Assembly (NCBI GenBank): GCA_026990045.1
Contig: JALSIK010000001.1
Coordinates: 1-7,253, forward strand
Direction: 5' to 3'
Source: Chromatiales bacterium
GTDB taxonomy: Bacteria; Pseudomonadota; Gammaproteobacteria; CAMYNG01
Length of the DNA stretch: 7,253 nt
The notes beneath the pieces are model-generated. The model did not search any database. It was not told the DNA's origin and worked only from the letters and a program-made list of their open reading frames with translations. The translations under genes were made by a program, and so were the position numbers. Of the stretch, positions 1 through 7,253 are shown in pieces (position 1 is the first letter of the stretch; every line of letters starts with the position of its first letter).

Positions 1-463
1 GCACGCCGAACAGGGCCACGTCGATGACCAGCAGGGCCCCGACGCCCAGCAGGCCGTGGCGGCCGTAGACCCGCCGCTCCAGCCAGTCGTCGGGGGTGCC
101 GAAGCCGTAGCGTTCCACCGTGCCGGCATCGCTGGCCGCGGCGCGGTAGAGCTCGGTGCCCTGGGCCAGCAGCTTGCCGATGCCGTGGATCACCGGGCTG
201 TGGGGATCCTCGGCCGTCTCCACCCGGGCGTGGTGCTTGCGGTGCACGGCCACCCACTCGCGGGTGTTCATGCCCGTGGTCAGCCACAGCCAGAAGCGGA
301 AGAAATGGGCCACCGCCGGATGCAGGTCCAGGGCCCGGTGGGCCTGGTGGCGGTGGAGATACAGCGTCACCCCGAAGATGGTGAGCTGGGTGGCCACCAG
401 CAGGTAGCCGATGACGGACCACACGGTCCAGTGGACCATGCCGGTCAGGAGAAAATCGAACAT
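1..463 (-). CDS. Membrane fatty acid (acyl-CoA/acyl-lipid) desaturase, N-terminal part
   Basis: Partial gene: 154 codons from the ATG at 463-461, running off the left edge. The family is the integral-membrane di-iron desaturases, which insert a double bond into acyl chains using O2 and an electron donor. Two of the three histidine boxes are visible: H-X4-H at residues 37-42 (HRHQAH) and H-X2-HH at residues 74-78 (HRKHH). Hydrophobic segments lie at about 12-34, before box 1, and 50-65, between the boxes. Another starts near 138, at the truncated end. The third box (usually HxxHH) would lie beyond the window. The start is supported by TGAGG (469-473) five bases upstream and by the desaturase homology beginning at once. 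It follows the hydantoinase gene on the same strand after a 119 nt gap holding a promoter-like sequence, so it is probably transcribed on its own. A delta-9 acyl-CoA desaturase is the likeliest subtype, but regioselectivity cannot be read from this fragment. Confidence 0.9.
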   Translation of the reverse strand, partial: MFDFLLTGMVHWTVWSVIGYLLVATQLTIFGVTLYLHRHQAHRALDLHPAVAHFFRFWLWLTTGMNTREWVAVHRKHHARVETAEDPHSPVIHGIGKLLAQGTELYRAAASDAGTVERYGFGTPDDWLERRVYGRHGLLGVGALLVIDVALFGV

Positions 464-505
464 GAAAACCTCAGGCGGGGAAAAGAGACAGGATTGACAC
501 CATCC

Positions 506-534
506 AGTATAGCCCAGGCCCCGGCCCCTGTCGT
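506..534 (-). promoter_or_regulatory. Sigma70-like promoter for the desaturase gene
   Basis: On the minus strand, ACGACA (534-529, 4 of 6 matches to TTGACA) is followed by a 17-base spacer and TATACT (511-506, 5 of 6 matches to TATAAT). Transcription would start near 499, giving a leader of about 36 nt before the ATG at 463. This AT-containing patch stands out in a very GC-rich surround. Seen in sequence; promoter activity is inferred. Confidence 0.5.
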
Positions 535-556
535 CCCTGCGCGGGGTGTTGAAATG

Positions 557-574
557 GGGGCAACGGGCTGCCCC
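557..574 (-). terminator. Weak hairpin after the hydantoinase stop, possible terminator
   Basis: A 6-bp inverted repeat, GGGGCA (557-562) and TGCCCC (569-574), with a 6-base loop lies 8 nt past the hydantoinase stop codon. On the minus strand it is followed by CATTTC rather than a real T-run, so it does not meet the usual intrinsic terminator pattern. It may slow or partly stop transcription between the hydantoinase and desaturase genes, but the call is weak. Confidence 0.2.
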
Positions 575-582
575 GCCTCCCC

Positions 583-2556
583 TCAGCGCCGGAGAACCAG
601 GTTGCCGGCGGCGTCCCGCTCGGCCCGCCAGCCGGGCGCGAGCCAGGTGGTGGCCACGGGCTCGGTGAGAACGGCCGGACCTTCAACGACTTCGCCGGGG
701 GGCAGGGCGGCCCGGTGGTGGACGGGGACCGGGCCGGCGCAGCCCGCGACCCGGGCATGGGCGGCGGGCGCCGGGCCATCCCCCGCCGCGGCGGGGGCCA
801 GGGCCAGGGGCGTGCCGGGGGCGCGGCAGGTGACCCGCACCGTCACCAGCTCCACCGGCGCCTCCAGCCGGTGGCCGTAGCGGCGCCGGTGCAGGGCGTG
901 AAAGGCTTCCGCCGAACCCGCCGGGCCGGTCCAGGGCACGGTGAGGGCGTGGGCCTGGCCCAGGTAGCGCAGGTCGGCGCTCACCGCCTCCGAGACGGCG
1001 GCGGGATCGACGCCCTCGGCCACCAGCGCCGCCCGCCCCTGCGCCGCCAGCGCCGCCGCGGCCGCCTCCACCTCCGCCGGGTCGAGCCCGTCCAGCGGCC
1101 GCACCAGGCTGCGCGACAGGCGCCGCTCCCGCGGCGCGGCCAGCATGCCCAGGGCCGACAGCACCCCGGCGTGCACCGGCACCAGGGCCCGGGTCATGCC
1201 CAGGGCCTCGGCCAGGGCGCACACGTGCAGGCCGCCGGCGCCGCCGAAGGACACCAGGGTGAGCTCGCGGGGATCGATGCCCCGCTGCACCGACATCACC
1301 CGCAGGGCCCGGGCCATGTGCTCGTCGGCCACGCGCACGATGCCGGCCGCGGCCTCCTCCACCCCGCAGCCCAGGGCCGCGGCCACCTCCCCCACCGCGG
1401 CCCGGGCGGCGTCCGCGTCCAGGCGCAAGCGCCCGCCGAGAAAGGCCGCGGCGGGCAGCCGGCCCAGCACCACGTGGGCGTCGGTGACGGTGGCCGCGCG
1501 CCCGCCACGGCCGTAGCAGGCGGGCCCGGGATCGGCGCCGGCCGACTCGGGGCCCACCTGCAGCAGGCCGCCGGCGTCCACCCGGGCGATGGAGCCGCCG
1601 CCGGCGCCGATGGTGTGCATGTCCACCATGGGCACCGCCACCGGGTAGCGGCCCACGCGGCCCTCGGTGGTGAGCACCGGCTCGCCCTCCACCAGGGCCA
1701 CGTCGGTGGAGGTACCGCCCATGTCGAAGGTGAGCAGGCGCTCGCAGCCCGAGGCCGCGCCGGCGAAGCGGGCCCCGGCCAGCCCCCCGGCGGGCCCCGA
1801 CAGCAGCAGGTGCACCGCGCCGCGCCCGGCCTGCTCGGCGGCGATGGTGCCGCCGGAGCTCTGCATCACCGACAGCCGTGCCCCGGCCAGGTCGCGGCGC
1901 AGGCGCTGCAGGTAGCGCTCCATGAGCGGGCCCACGTAGGCGTTGAGCCAGGTGGTCACCGCCCGCTCGTATTCACGGATCTCCGGCAGCACCGCCGAGG
2001 AGCGGGAGACGAACACGCCCTCCGGCATGGCCGCCTCCACCGCGCGCTCGAAGCGGTCGTCCAGGAACGAAAACAGCAGGCACACCGCCACCGCCTCGGG
2101 ACCGCGCTCCGCCACCGCCGCGGCCAGGGCCGCCAGCGCTTCGCCGTCCAGGGGTTCCACCACGCCGCCGTCGGCGCCCAGGCGCCCGCCGGTCTCCAGG
2201 CAGTCCTCCGGCGGCACCGGCGGCGGCACCGGGGGCGGCTGCAGGTCGTAGAGGTGCGCCCGGGCCTGGCGGCCGATGGCGAGCAGGTCGCCCAGGCCGC
2301 GGTTGGTGATGAAGCAGGTGCGCACGCCCTTGCCCTCCAGCACCGCGTTGGTGGCCACGGTGGACCCGTGCACCACCACCAGCCGCCGGAGCGTGGCCGG
2401 GTCGTCCAGTCCCAGGTCGGCGATGCCCCGCAGGATGGCCTCGGCCGGGTCGGACGGGGTGGACAGCACCTTGTGGGTGGTCAGCGTGCCTTCGCGCCAG
2501 AGCACGAAGTCGGTGAAGGTCCCGCCGGTGTCCACCCCCAGCAGGATGGGGCTCAT
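583..2556 (-). CDS. HyuA-type hydantoinase/oxoprolinase (N-methylhydantoinase A family)
   Basis: A protein of 657 residues from the ATG at 2556, near the usual HyuA length. The family has an actin/Hsp70-like ATPase fold and, typically with HyuB, opens five-membered rings such as hydantoins or 5-oxoproline using ATP. Hallmarks are GVDTGGTFTDFV near residue 7 (phosphate loop), HGSTVATNAV at about 63, SGPAGG at about 253, TFDMGGTSTDVALV at about 276 (second nucleotide loop), the IGAGGGSIARVD and ADPGPACYGRGG segments at about 316-352, and SFGGAGGLHVCALAEALG at about 436. The C-terminal 150 residues form the usual accessory domain. I chose the start at 2556 because GGTGGA (2568-2563) is six bases upstream and the ATGA overlaps the cyclase stop. 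The in-frame ATG at 2562 directly abuts that Shine-Dalgarno and is less likely. No HyuB gene follows: a desaturase comes next. The substrate cannot be assigned. Confidence 0.93.
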   Translation of the reverse strand: MSPILLGVDTGGTFTDFVLWREGTLTTHKVLSTPSDPAEAILRGIADLGLDDPATLRRLVVVHGSTVATNAVLEGKGVRTCFITNRGLGDLLAIGRQARAHLYDLQPPPVPPPVPPEDCLETGGRLGADGGVVEPLDGEALAALAAAVAERGPEAVAVCLLFSFLDDRFERAVEAAMPEGVFVSRSSAVLPEIREYERAVTTWLNAYVGPLMERYLQRLRRDLAGARLSVMQSSGGTIAAEQAGRGAVHLLLSGPAGGLAGARFAGAASGCERLLTFDMGGTSTDVALVEGEPVLTTEGRVGRYPVAVPMVDMHTIGAGGGSIARVDAGGLLQVGPESAGADPGPACYGRGGRAATVTDAHVVLGRLPAAAFLGGRLRLDADAARAAVGEVAAALGCGVEEAAAGIVRVADEHMARALRVMSVQRGIDPRELTLVSFGGAGGLHVCALAEALGMTRALVPVHAGVLSALGMLAAPRERRLSRSLVRPLDGLDPAEVEAAAAALAAQGRAALVAEGVDPAAVSEAVSADLRYLGQAHALTVPWTGPAGSAEAFHALHRRRYGHRLEAPVELVTVRVTCRAPGTPLALAPAAAGDGPAPAAHARVAGCAGPVPVHHRAALPPGEVVEGPAVLTEPVATTWLAPGWRAERDAAGNLVLRR

Positions 2557-2568
2557 GCGCATTCCACC
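2553..2568 (-). promoter_or_regulatory. Overlapping stop/start with internal Shine-Dalgarno (cyclase to hydantoinase)
   Basis: The cyclase stop TGA (2555-2553) overlaps the preferred hydantoinase ATG (2556-2554) as ATGA. GGTGGA (2568-2563) lies inside the cyclase's last codons, six bases before that ATG. This layout indicates one transcript and probable translational coupling. Confidence 0.65.
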
Positions 2569-3599
2569 CGGTTGCGGCCGCTGCGCTTGGCGCGGTAGAG
2601 GGCACCGTCGGCGCGCGCCACCAGCGACTCGACGGTGTCGCCGGCGGCGGCCTGGGCCACCCCCAGGCTCACGGTGAGCGACAGGGTGACCTCGGGCAGG
2701 TGCAGCGGCTGGGCCGCCACCGCCCGCCGCACGCGCTCGCCCACGGCGGCGGCGCGGGCCGCGTCCAGCCCCGGCAGCAGGAGCAGGAACTCCTCGCCGC
2801 CGTAGCGGCCCACCAGGTCCACGCTGCGCACCGCCCCCTCGATGCGGGCCGCGGCCTGGCGCAGGGCGGCGTCACCCACCAGGTGGCCGTGGGTGTCGTT
2901 GATCTCCTTGAACCGGTCGATGTCGGCCAGGATCACGCAGAACGGCGGCCCGCCCGCGGCCAGCCGCCCCAGCAGCGCCTCCAGCCGGGCCAGGACGGTC
3001 TGGCGGGAATGCACCCCGGTCAGGCTGTCGCGCTCCACCTGCTCGGCCAGGGCGGCCCGCTCCAGCTCCACGGAGGTGAGCGACCGTTCCAGGTCGCGCA
3101 CCTGCTCCAGGTGGTAGGTCTCGGCGGCCAGGGTCATGTCCAGCGCCGTGATGCGCAACAGGAAACTCACCAGCGCGTTGCGCTCGTGCTCCGGCACCGC
3201 GGCGCATATGGTTTCCATGATCCGGTCCTGGAACCAGGCATAGGCCGCCAGGTACAGCGCCAGCGGCAGGCCGATGACCGCGTGGGCCTGGCCGATGCGC
3301 AGGCGGTCCTCGAAGTAGGCCTCGCCGGCGAAATCGCGCCCCAGGGACAGCAGGTAGGCCTTCTGCGTGCGCTTGAGCGAGGTGGTGCGCCCGGGGCCGC
3401 TGAGAAAAGGCCGGGCCTCGGGCTGTGCCTGCAGGAAATCGTAGAAGGCATCCACCAGGGCATCGGCGTTGGGCGCGATGACCGCCTCGTGCAGGCGCTC
3501 GCCCAGCGCCGCTTGGCCCGGATCCAGCCGCAGCAGCGCCAGGCGCCGCAGGCGGCCGGCGTGATCGAAGCCGTATTTTTCACACAGGGTTTCTGGCAT
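2553..3599 (-). CDS. Globin-coupled sensor diguanylate cyclase
   Basis: A soluble protein of 348 residues. Residues about 20-162 resemble the heme-binding protoglobin sensor domain. The segment RIGQAHAVIGL (101-111) matches the family motif that carries the proximal heme histidine, here His106. Tyr53 in FYDFL is a candidate distal ligand by analogy to DosC. A charged helix at about 163-190 leads directly into the GGDEF domain (about 188-346), which makes c-di-GMP from two GTP. Its key residues are present: metal-binding Asp226 in DIDRFKEIND, active-site GGEEF at 267-271, the inhibitory RxxD site RSVD at 258-261 exactly five residues before GGEEF, and SLGVA at 311-315. It is shorter than DosC because almost no middle domain separates sensor and cyclase. 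It is predicted to set c-di-GMP by O2, NO or CO binding. The ATG at 3599 has no visible Shine-Dalgarno, but no better start keeps the whole globin domain. Its stop overlaps the hydantoinase start. Confidence 0.9.
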   Translation of the reverse strand: MPETLCEKYGFDHAGRLRRLALLRLDPGQAALGERLHEAVIAPNADALVDAFYDFLQAQPEARPFLSGPGRTTSLKRTQKAYLLSLGRDFAGEAYFEDRLRIGQAHAVIGLPLALYLAAYAWFQDRIMETICAAVPEHERNALVSFLLRITALDMTLAAETYHLEQVRDLERSLTSVELERAALAEQVERDSLTGVHSRQTVLARLEALLGRLAAGGPPFCVILADIDRFKEINDTHGHLVGDAALRQAAARIEGAVRSVDLVGRYGGEEFLLLLPGLDAARAAAVGERVRRAVAAQPLHLPEVTLSLTVSLGVAQAAAGDTVESLVARADGALYRAKRSGRNRVECA

Positions 3600-3604
3600 A
3601 TAAT
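3577..3604 (+). promoter_or_regulatory. Sigma70-like promoter for the ABC transporter cluster
   Basis: TTTTCA (3577-3582, 4 of 6 matches to the -35 box), a 16-base spacer and a perfect TATAAT (3599-3604) point rightward. Transcription would begin near 3611, leaving a leader of about 117 nt before the ATPase start at 3728. The -35 box and spacer lie inside the first codons of the divergent cyclase gene, and the -10 shares a base with its ATG. Expression of the two strands could therefore interfere. Seen in sequence; activity is inferred. Confidence 0.55.
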
Positions 3605-3650
3605 TGCGCGCGCGTTCGAGCCGGCCCCGGCCTCGCAGCGTTGCTATCGT

Positions 3651-3702
3651 GCCCGCGGGCCGGGCGGTCTGCCCGTGGCACCGCGTTTGGCGGTCAAGAC
3701 CG
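3651..3702. repeat. Inverted repeats in the transporter leader
   Basis: The leader holds three adjacent symmetric elements: the palindrome GCCCGCGGGC (3651-3660), a hairpin CGGGC-GGTCT-GCCCG (3661-3675, 5-bp stem), and the near-palindrome CGGTC-AA-GACCG (3691-3702). None is followed by a T-run, so they do not look like terminators. They could fold in the leader RNA, and the last could be an operator half-site pair, but palindromes of this size also arise by chance in GC-rich DNA. Confidence 0.35.
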
Positions 3703-3727
3703 ACGGATTGGGATGGCAGGAACTGCG

Positions 3728-4701
<974 letters not shown>

Positions 4702-4702
<1 letters not shown>

Positions 4703-5460
4703 TGGTCGGCGTGCTGGCCCTGCGCGAGCTGCGCGCCCTGTTCCTCTCGCCCCTGGCCTGGGCCGTGCTGGCCGTGATCCAGCTCATCCTGGCCTACCTG
4801 TTCCTGGCCCAGCTCGAGGAGTATTTCGTCCTCCAGCCGCGGCTGCAGGCGCTGGACAACGCCCCCGGGGTGACCGAGATCGTGGTCGCCCCGCTCTACG
4901 GCAGCGCCGCCTTCATCCTCATGATGGTGGTGCCGCTCATCACCATGCGGGTGGTGAGCGACGAGCGCCGCAACCGCACCCTGCCGCTGCTGTTCTCGGC
5001 CCCGGTGAGCATGACCGAGATCGTGGTGGGCAAGTACCTCGGCGTACTGGGTTTCCTGCTCGTCATGGTGGGCATGCTCACCCTCATGCCCCTGTCCATC
5101 CTCGTCGCCGGCCCGCTGGACCCGGGCCTGCTGGCCGGCCTGGTGCTGGGCACCGTGCTGCTGCTGGGGGCCTTCGCCGCCGCCGGCGTGTTCATCTCCA
5201 CCCTCACCGATCAGCCGGCGGTGGCCGCCATCGGCGGTTTCGGCCTGCTGCTTCTGCTGTGGATCATCGACTGGGCCGGCGACAAGGTGGACCACGAGGC
5301 CGCCTCGGGCCTGCTGGCCTACCTGTCCCTCCTGCGCCACTTCCAGGCCCTGGGCCGCGGGCTGTTCTCCACCGCCGACGTGATCTACTACCTGCTGTTC
5401 ATCACCGTGTTCCTGGTGCTCGCCATCCGGCGCCTGGACAACGACCGCCTGCAACGGTAA
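4702..5460 (+). CDS. ABC-2 type transporter permease, GldF-like
   Basis: An inner-membrane protein of 252 residues with about six predicted helices, at roughly 17-37, 61-84, 111-136, 143-166, 172-192 and 226-243. The segment between helices 2 and 3 (about 82-112) has the ABC-2 pattern of charged residues, then RTLPLLFSAPVS and EIVVGKYLG. This is the cytoplasmic coupling region that contacts the ATPase. A homodimer with two ATPase subunits would make the core transporter. The start at 4702 follows a strong Shine-Dalgarno and overlaps the ATPase stop by one base. The next gene begins 22 nt after the stop. Here the permease and the GldG-like protein are separate genes with a clear stop between them. 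Whether it exports a substrate or acts in envelope assembly cannot be told from sequence. Confidence 0.9.
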
Positions 5461-5482
5461 GCAACGAGGGACCGCCGCCGCC

Positions 5483-6901
5483 ATGAAGGTCAACGAGAAG
5501 TCCCGCCTCGCCCTGCGGATCCAGAACTGGACCTTCCTGGTCCTGTTCCTCACCGCGGTGGGCCTGCTGGCCTGGCTCTCGCAGCGCTACAGCATCGAGG
5601 CCGACTGGACCGCCGCCGGGCGCAACACCCTGGCCGAGGCCACGGTGCGCCTGCTGGAACGCATCGAGGGCCCGGTGAAGATCACCGCCTTCGCCACCGA
5701 GAGCGAGCTCACCTCGCCGCGCAAGCGCATCCGCGAGCTGGTGGAGCGCTACCGGCGCCACAAGCCCGACATCGAGCTCGAATTCGTCAACCCGGAGACC
5801 GATCCCCGGCGCACGCGCGAGCTGGACATCAAGGTGGACGGCGAGCTGGTGCTGGAGTACCGGGGCCGCACCGAGCACGTGCAGCGGGTCACCGAGGAGA
5901 ACCTCACCAACGCCCTCCAGCGGCTGCTGCGCCGCGGCGAGCGCAAGCTGGTGTTCGTCACCGGCCACGGCGAGCGCGACCCGCGCGGGCGCGCCAACTT
6001 CGACCTGGGCGAGTTCGTGCGCCGCCTGGAGGACAAGGGCCTGCGGGCCGAGACCGTGAACCTGGCCGAGGCCAAGGCCATCCCCGGGGACACCGCGGTG
6101 CTGGTCATCGCCGGCCCGCGCGTGGCCTGGCTCGAAGGCGAGGTGAAGCTGGTGCTGGACTACCTGGACCGCGGCGGCCGCCTGCTGTGGCTGCACGATC
6201 CCGGCCCCCTGCACGGCCTGGAACCGCTGGCGGAAAAACTGGGCATCGAATTCGTGCCGGGGGTGGTGGTGGATCCCACCACCCGGCTGCTGGGCATCCG
6301 CGACCCGGCCATCGCCCTGGTGGCGGCCTACCCGCCCCACCCCGTCACCAGCGACTTCCACTTCATGACCCTGTATCCCCAGGCCGCCGGCATCCGCGCG
6401 CCCGGGGCCGAGGCCGCCGGCTGGACCGCCCGGGCCTTCCTCCAGAGCTCGCCGGGCAGCTGGGCCGAGACCGGCCCCCTGCGTGGCGTCCTCCAGGCCG
6501 ACGGCGAGGACACCCCCGGTCCCCTGGACCTGGGCCTGGCACTGACCCGCACGCGGCCGGACGAACAGGGCGGCGGGGGCAACAACGAGGACGAGCCGGG
6601 CCCCGACCGGCCCGCGGTGAAGAAAAAGGCCGAGCAGCGGGTGGTGGTCATCGGTGACGGAGACTTCCTCTCCAACACCTTCCTGGGCAACCAGGGCAAC
6701 CAGGACCTGGGCTTCAACGTGATCAACTGGCTGAGCCACGACGACACCTTCATCAACATCCCGGCCAAGGTGGCGCCCGACACCCAGCTCAACCTGGGCC
6801 GCACCGCCTGGGCGGTGATCGCGCTGTTCTTCCTCGTCGGCCTGCCCGCGATCCTGCTGGGCAGCGGGATCTGGATCTGGCATCGCCGCCGGCGGCGCTG
6901 A
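5483..6901 (+). CDS. GldG-like ABC transport auxiliary protein
   Basis: A bitopic membrane protein of 472 residues: one helix near the N terminus (about 15-33), a large domain expected in the periplasm, and one C-terminal helix (about 442-467) followed by an arginine-rich cytoplasmic end (HRRRRRR). The soluble part matches the GldG/ABC-transport-auxiliary family: FVTGHGE at 158-164, the segment FDLGEFVRRLEDKGL at 173-187, VLVIAGPR at 206-213, LVLDYLDRGGRLLWLHDP at 223-240, and VVVIGDGDFLSN at 387-398. A hydrophilic insert rich in Gly, Asn, Glu and Lys (about 359-385) splits the last two. The start has GAGGGA (5466-5471) 11 bases upstream, a little far but usable. Tight spacing to the permease indicates one operon. 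The family is thought to assist the ABC core, in gliding in Bacteroidetes. Its job in other bacteria is not established. Confidence 0.9.
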   Translation: MKVNEKSRLALRIQNWTFLVLFLTAVGLLAWLSQRYSIEADWTAAGRNTLAEATVRLLERIEGPVKITAFATESELTSPRKRIRELVERYRRHKPDIELEFVNPETDPRRTRELDIKVDGELVLEYRGRTEHVQRVTEENLTNALQRLLRRGERKLVFVTGHGERDPRGRANFDLGEFVRRLEDKGLRAETVNLAEAKAIPGDTAVLVIAGPRVAWLEGEVKLVLDYLDRGGRLLWLHDPGPLHGLEPLAEKLGIEFVPGVVVDPTTRLLGIRDPAIALVAAYPPHPVTSDFHFMTLYPQAAGIRAPGAEAAGWTARAFLQSSPGSWAETGPLRGVLQADGEDTPGPLDLGLALTRTRPDEQGGGGNNEDEPGPDRPAVKKKAEQRVVVIGDGDFLSNTFLGNQGNQDLGFNVINWLSHDDTFINIPAKVAPDTQLNLGRTAWAVIALFFLVGLPAILLGSGIWIWHRRRRR

Positions 6902-6923
6902 CGACTGCCCATGGATGCCTTGT

Positions 6924-7000
6924 TTCAACGCAGAGGCGCACAGACGCAGAGTCGCAGGGTGCGTCGAGCGGAGCGGACGCACCGCCGGCACTGCGTTGAA
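6924..7000. repeat. Composite intergenic repeat: 8-bp tandem units plus nested inverted repeats
   Basis: The gap between the GldG-like and DUF4340 genes holds an organised element. Four 8-bp units run in tandem at 6928-6959: ACGCAGAG, GCGCACAG, ACGCAGAG, TCGCAGGG. A perfect 10-bp inverted repeat, TTCAACGCAG (6924-6933) and CTGCGTTGAA (6991-7000), bounds the whole. Inside lies an 8-bp inverted repeat, GGTGCGTC (6958-6965) and GACGCACC (6976-6983), around a GC-rich 10-base loop. There is no T-run, so it is not an intrinsic terminator. From memory, similar CGCAGAGACGCAGAG tracts and GGTGCGT palindromes occur between genes in high-GC proteobacteria. A small non-autonomous or REP-like element is the likeliest explanation. 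Confidence 0.7.
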
Positions 7001-7035
7001 GTCTTTCAGGTCATGACCACGAACCGGTACCCGAG

Positions 7036-7253
7036 ATGCAGAAACGCAACGTGATCAACCTGGCCCTGGCGGGACTGGTGGCGGTGCTGGCCCTGGCGGT
7101 GTTCCTGGCCCCCGAGGACAAGCCCCCGCCCAAGCCCCCGCTCACGCCGCTCGAGCAGGCCGACATCGAGCGGCTGGAGATCACCCGCCCCCGCCAGCCC
7201 AACGTGGTGCTGGTGCGCGAGGACGGGGCCTGGTTCCTGGAGGAGCCGTGGCC
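7036..7253 (+). CDS. DUF4340-type membrane-anchored protein, N-terminal part
   Basis: Partial gene: 72 codons from the ATG at 7036, then cut by the right edge. Residues 7-25 form one hydrophobic helix after a short basic start (MQKR), consistent with an uncleaved anchor or signal peptide. A proline-rich linker follows (EDKPPPKPPLTPL, 27-39), then a segment like the start of DUF4340 repeats: IERLEITRP, VVLVREDGAWFLEEPW. The bulk of the protein would face the periplasm. Proteins of this family commonly sit directly after GldG-like genes, which supports the call. The Shine-Dalgarno is poor (only CCGAG next to the ATG), and the gene is 134 nt from its neighbour across a repeat element, so co-expression with the transporter is likely but not certain. 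An ATG at 7013 is in another frame and ends quickly. Confidence 0.75.
   Translation, partial: MQKRNVINLALAGLVAVLALAVFLAPEDKPPPKPPLTPLEQADIERLEITRPRQPNVVLVREDGAWFLEEPW

Noticed and set aside
494..499. Plus-strand TTGACA as a -35 box
   Set aside because: No -10-like hexamer lies 16-18 bases downstream, and no plus-strand gene follows.
715..2598. Very long plus-strand open frame opposite the hydantoinase
   Set aside because: Its translation is full of His, Gln, Gly and Ala with no recognisable domain. It is the antisense shadow expected in very GC-rich DNA, while the minus strand encodes a full HyuA.
3676..3691. Sigma54-like promoter TGGCAC-N5-TTGG before the ATPase
   Set aside because: The essential GC at -12 is GG here, and a much better sigma70-like promoter lies at 3577-3604.
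3692..3697. Minus-strand TTGACC as the -35 box of the cyclase promoter
   Set aside because: The sequence 16-18 bases further on is GC-rich (GGGCAG) with no acceptable -10.
6958..6983. Intrinsic terminator after the GldG-like gene
   Set aside because: The stem is good, but the sequence after it is GC-rich (GCCGGCACTG) with no T-run on either strand. It reads better as part of a repeat element.
5402..6991. Minus-strand 529-codon open frame opposite the GldG-like gene
   Set aside because: Antisense shadow with no motif; the plus-strand gene has the expected helices and family segments.

Overview
The window is very GC-rich (about 70 %, with third codon positions almost all G or C) and reads like a chromosome segment of a high-GC proteobacterium, most likely a gammaproteobacterium. 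That placement rests on gene content and codon style only. It is a moderate-confidence inference.

Two divergent gene blocks meet at about 3600-3727. The minus-strand block, read from 3599 down to 1, holds a compact globin-coupled diguanylate cyclase, a HyuA-type hydantoinase/oxoprolinase whose start overlaps the cyclase stop (ATGA), and, after a 119 nt gap with its own promoter-like sequence, the N-terminal half of a membrane fatty acid desaturase cut off by the left edge.

The plus-strand block, from 3728 to the right edge, is a Gld-like ABC transport cluster. It encodes an ATPase (GldA-like), a six-helix ABC-2 type permease (GldF-like) starting on the last base of the ATPase stop codon, a bitopic GldG-like auxiliary protein, and the start of a DUF4340-type protein anchored by one N-terminal helix. 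The first three genes are tightly packed. The fourth is separated by 134 nt that hold an unusual composite repeat: four 8-bp tandem units and two inverted repeats.

The divergent intergenic region carries a good sigma70-like promoter for the transporter, and its perfect TATAAT touches the start codon of the cyclase on the other strand. No RNA genes, CRISPR arrays or insertion sequences were seen. I see no clearly unprecedented system. The points most worth following are the translational coupling of an oxygen/heme-sensing c-di-GMP synthase to a hydantoinase, and the composite repeat inside the Gld-like cluster.
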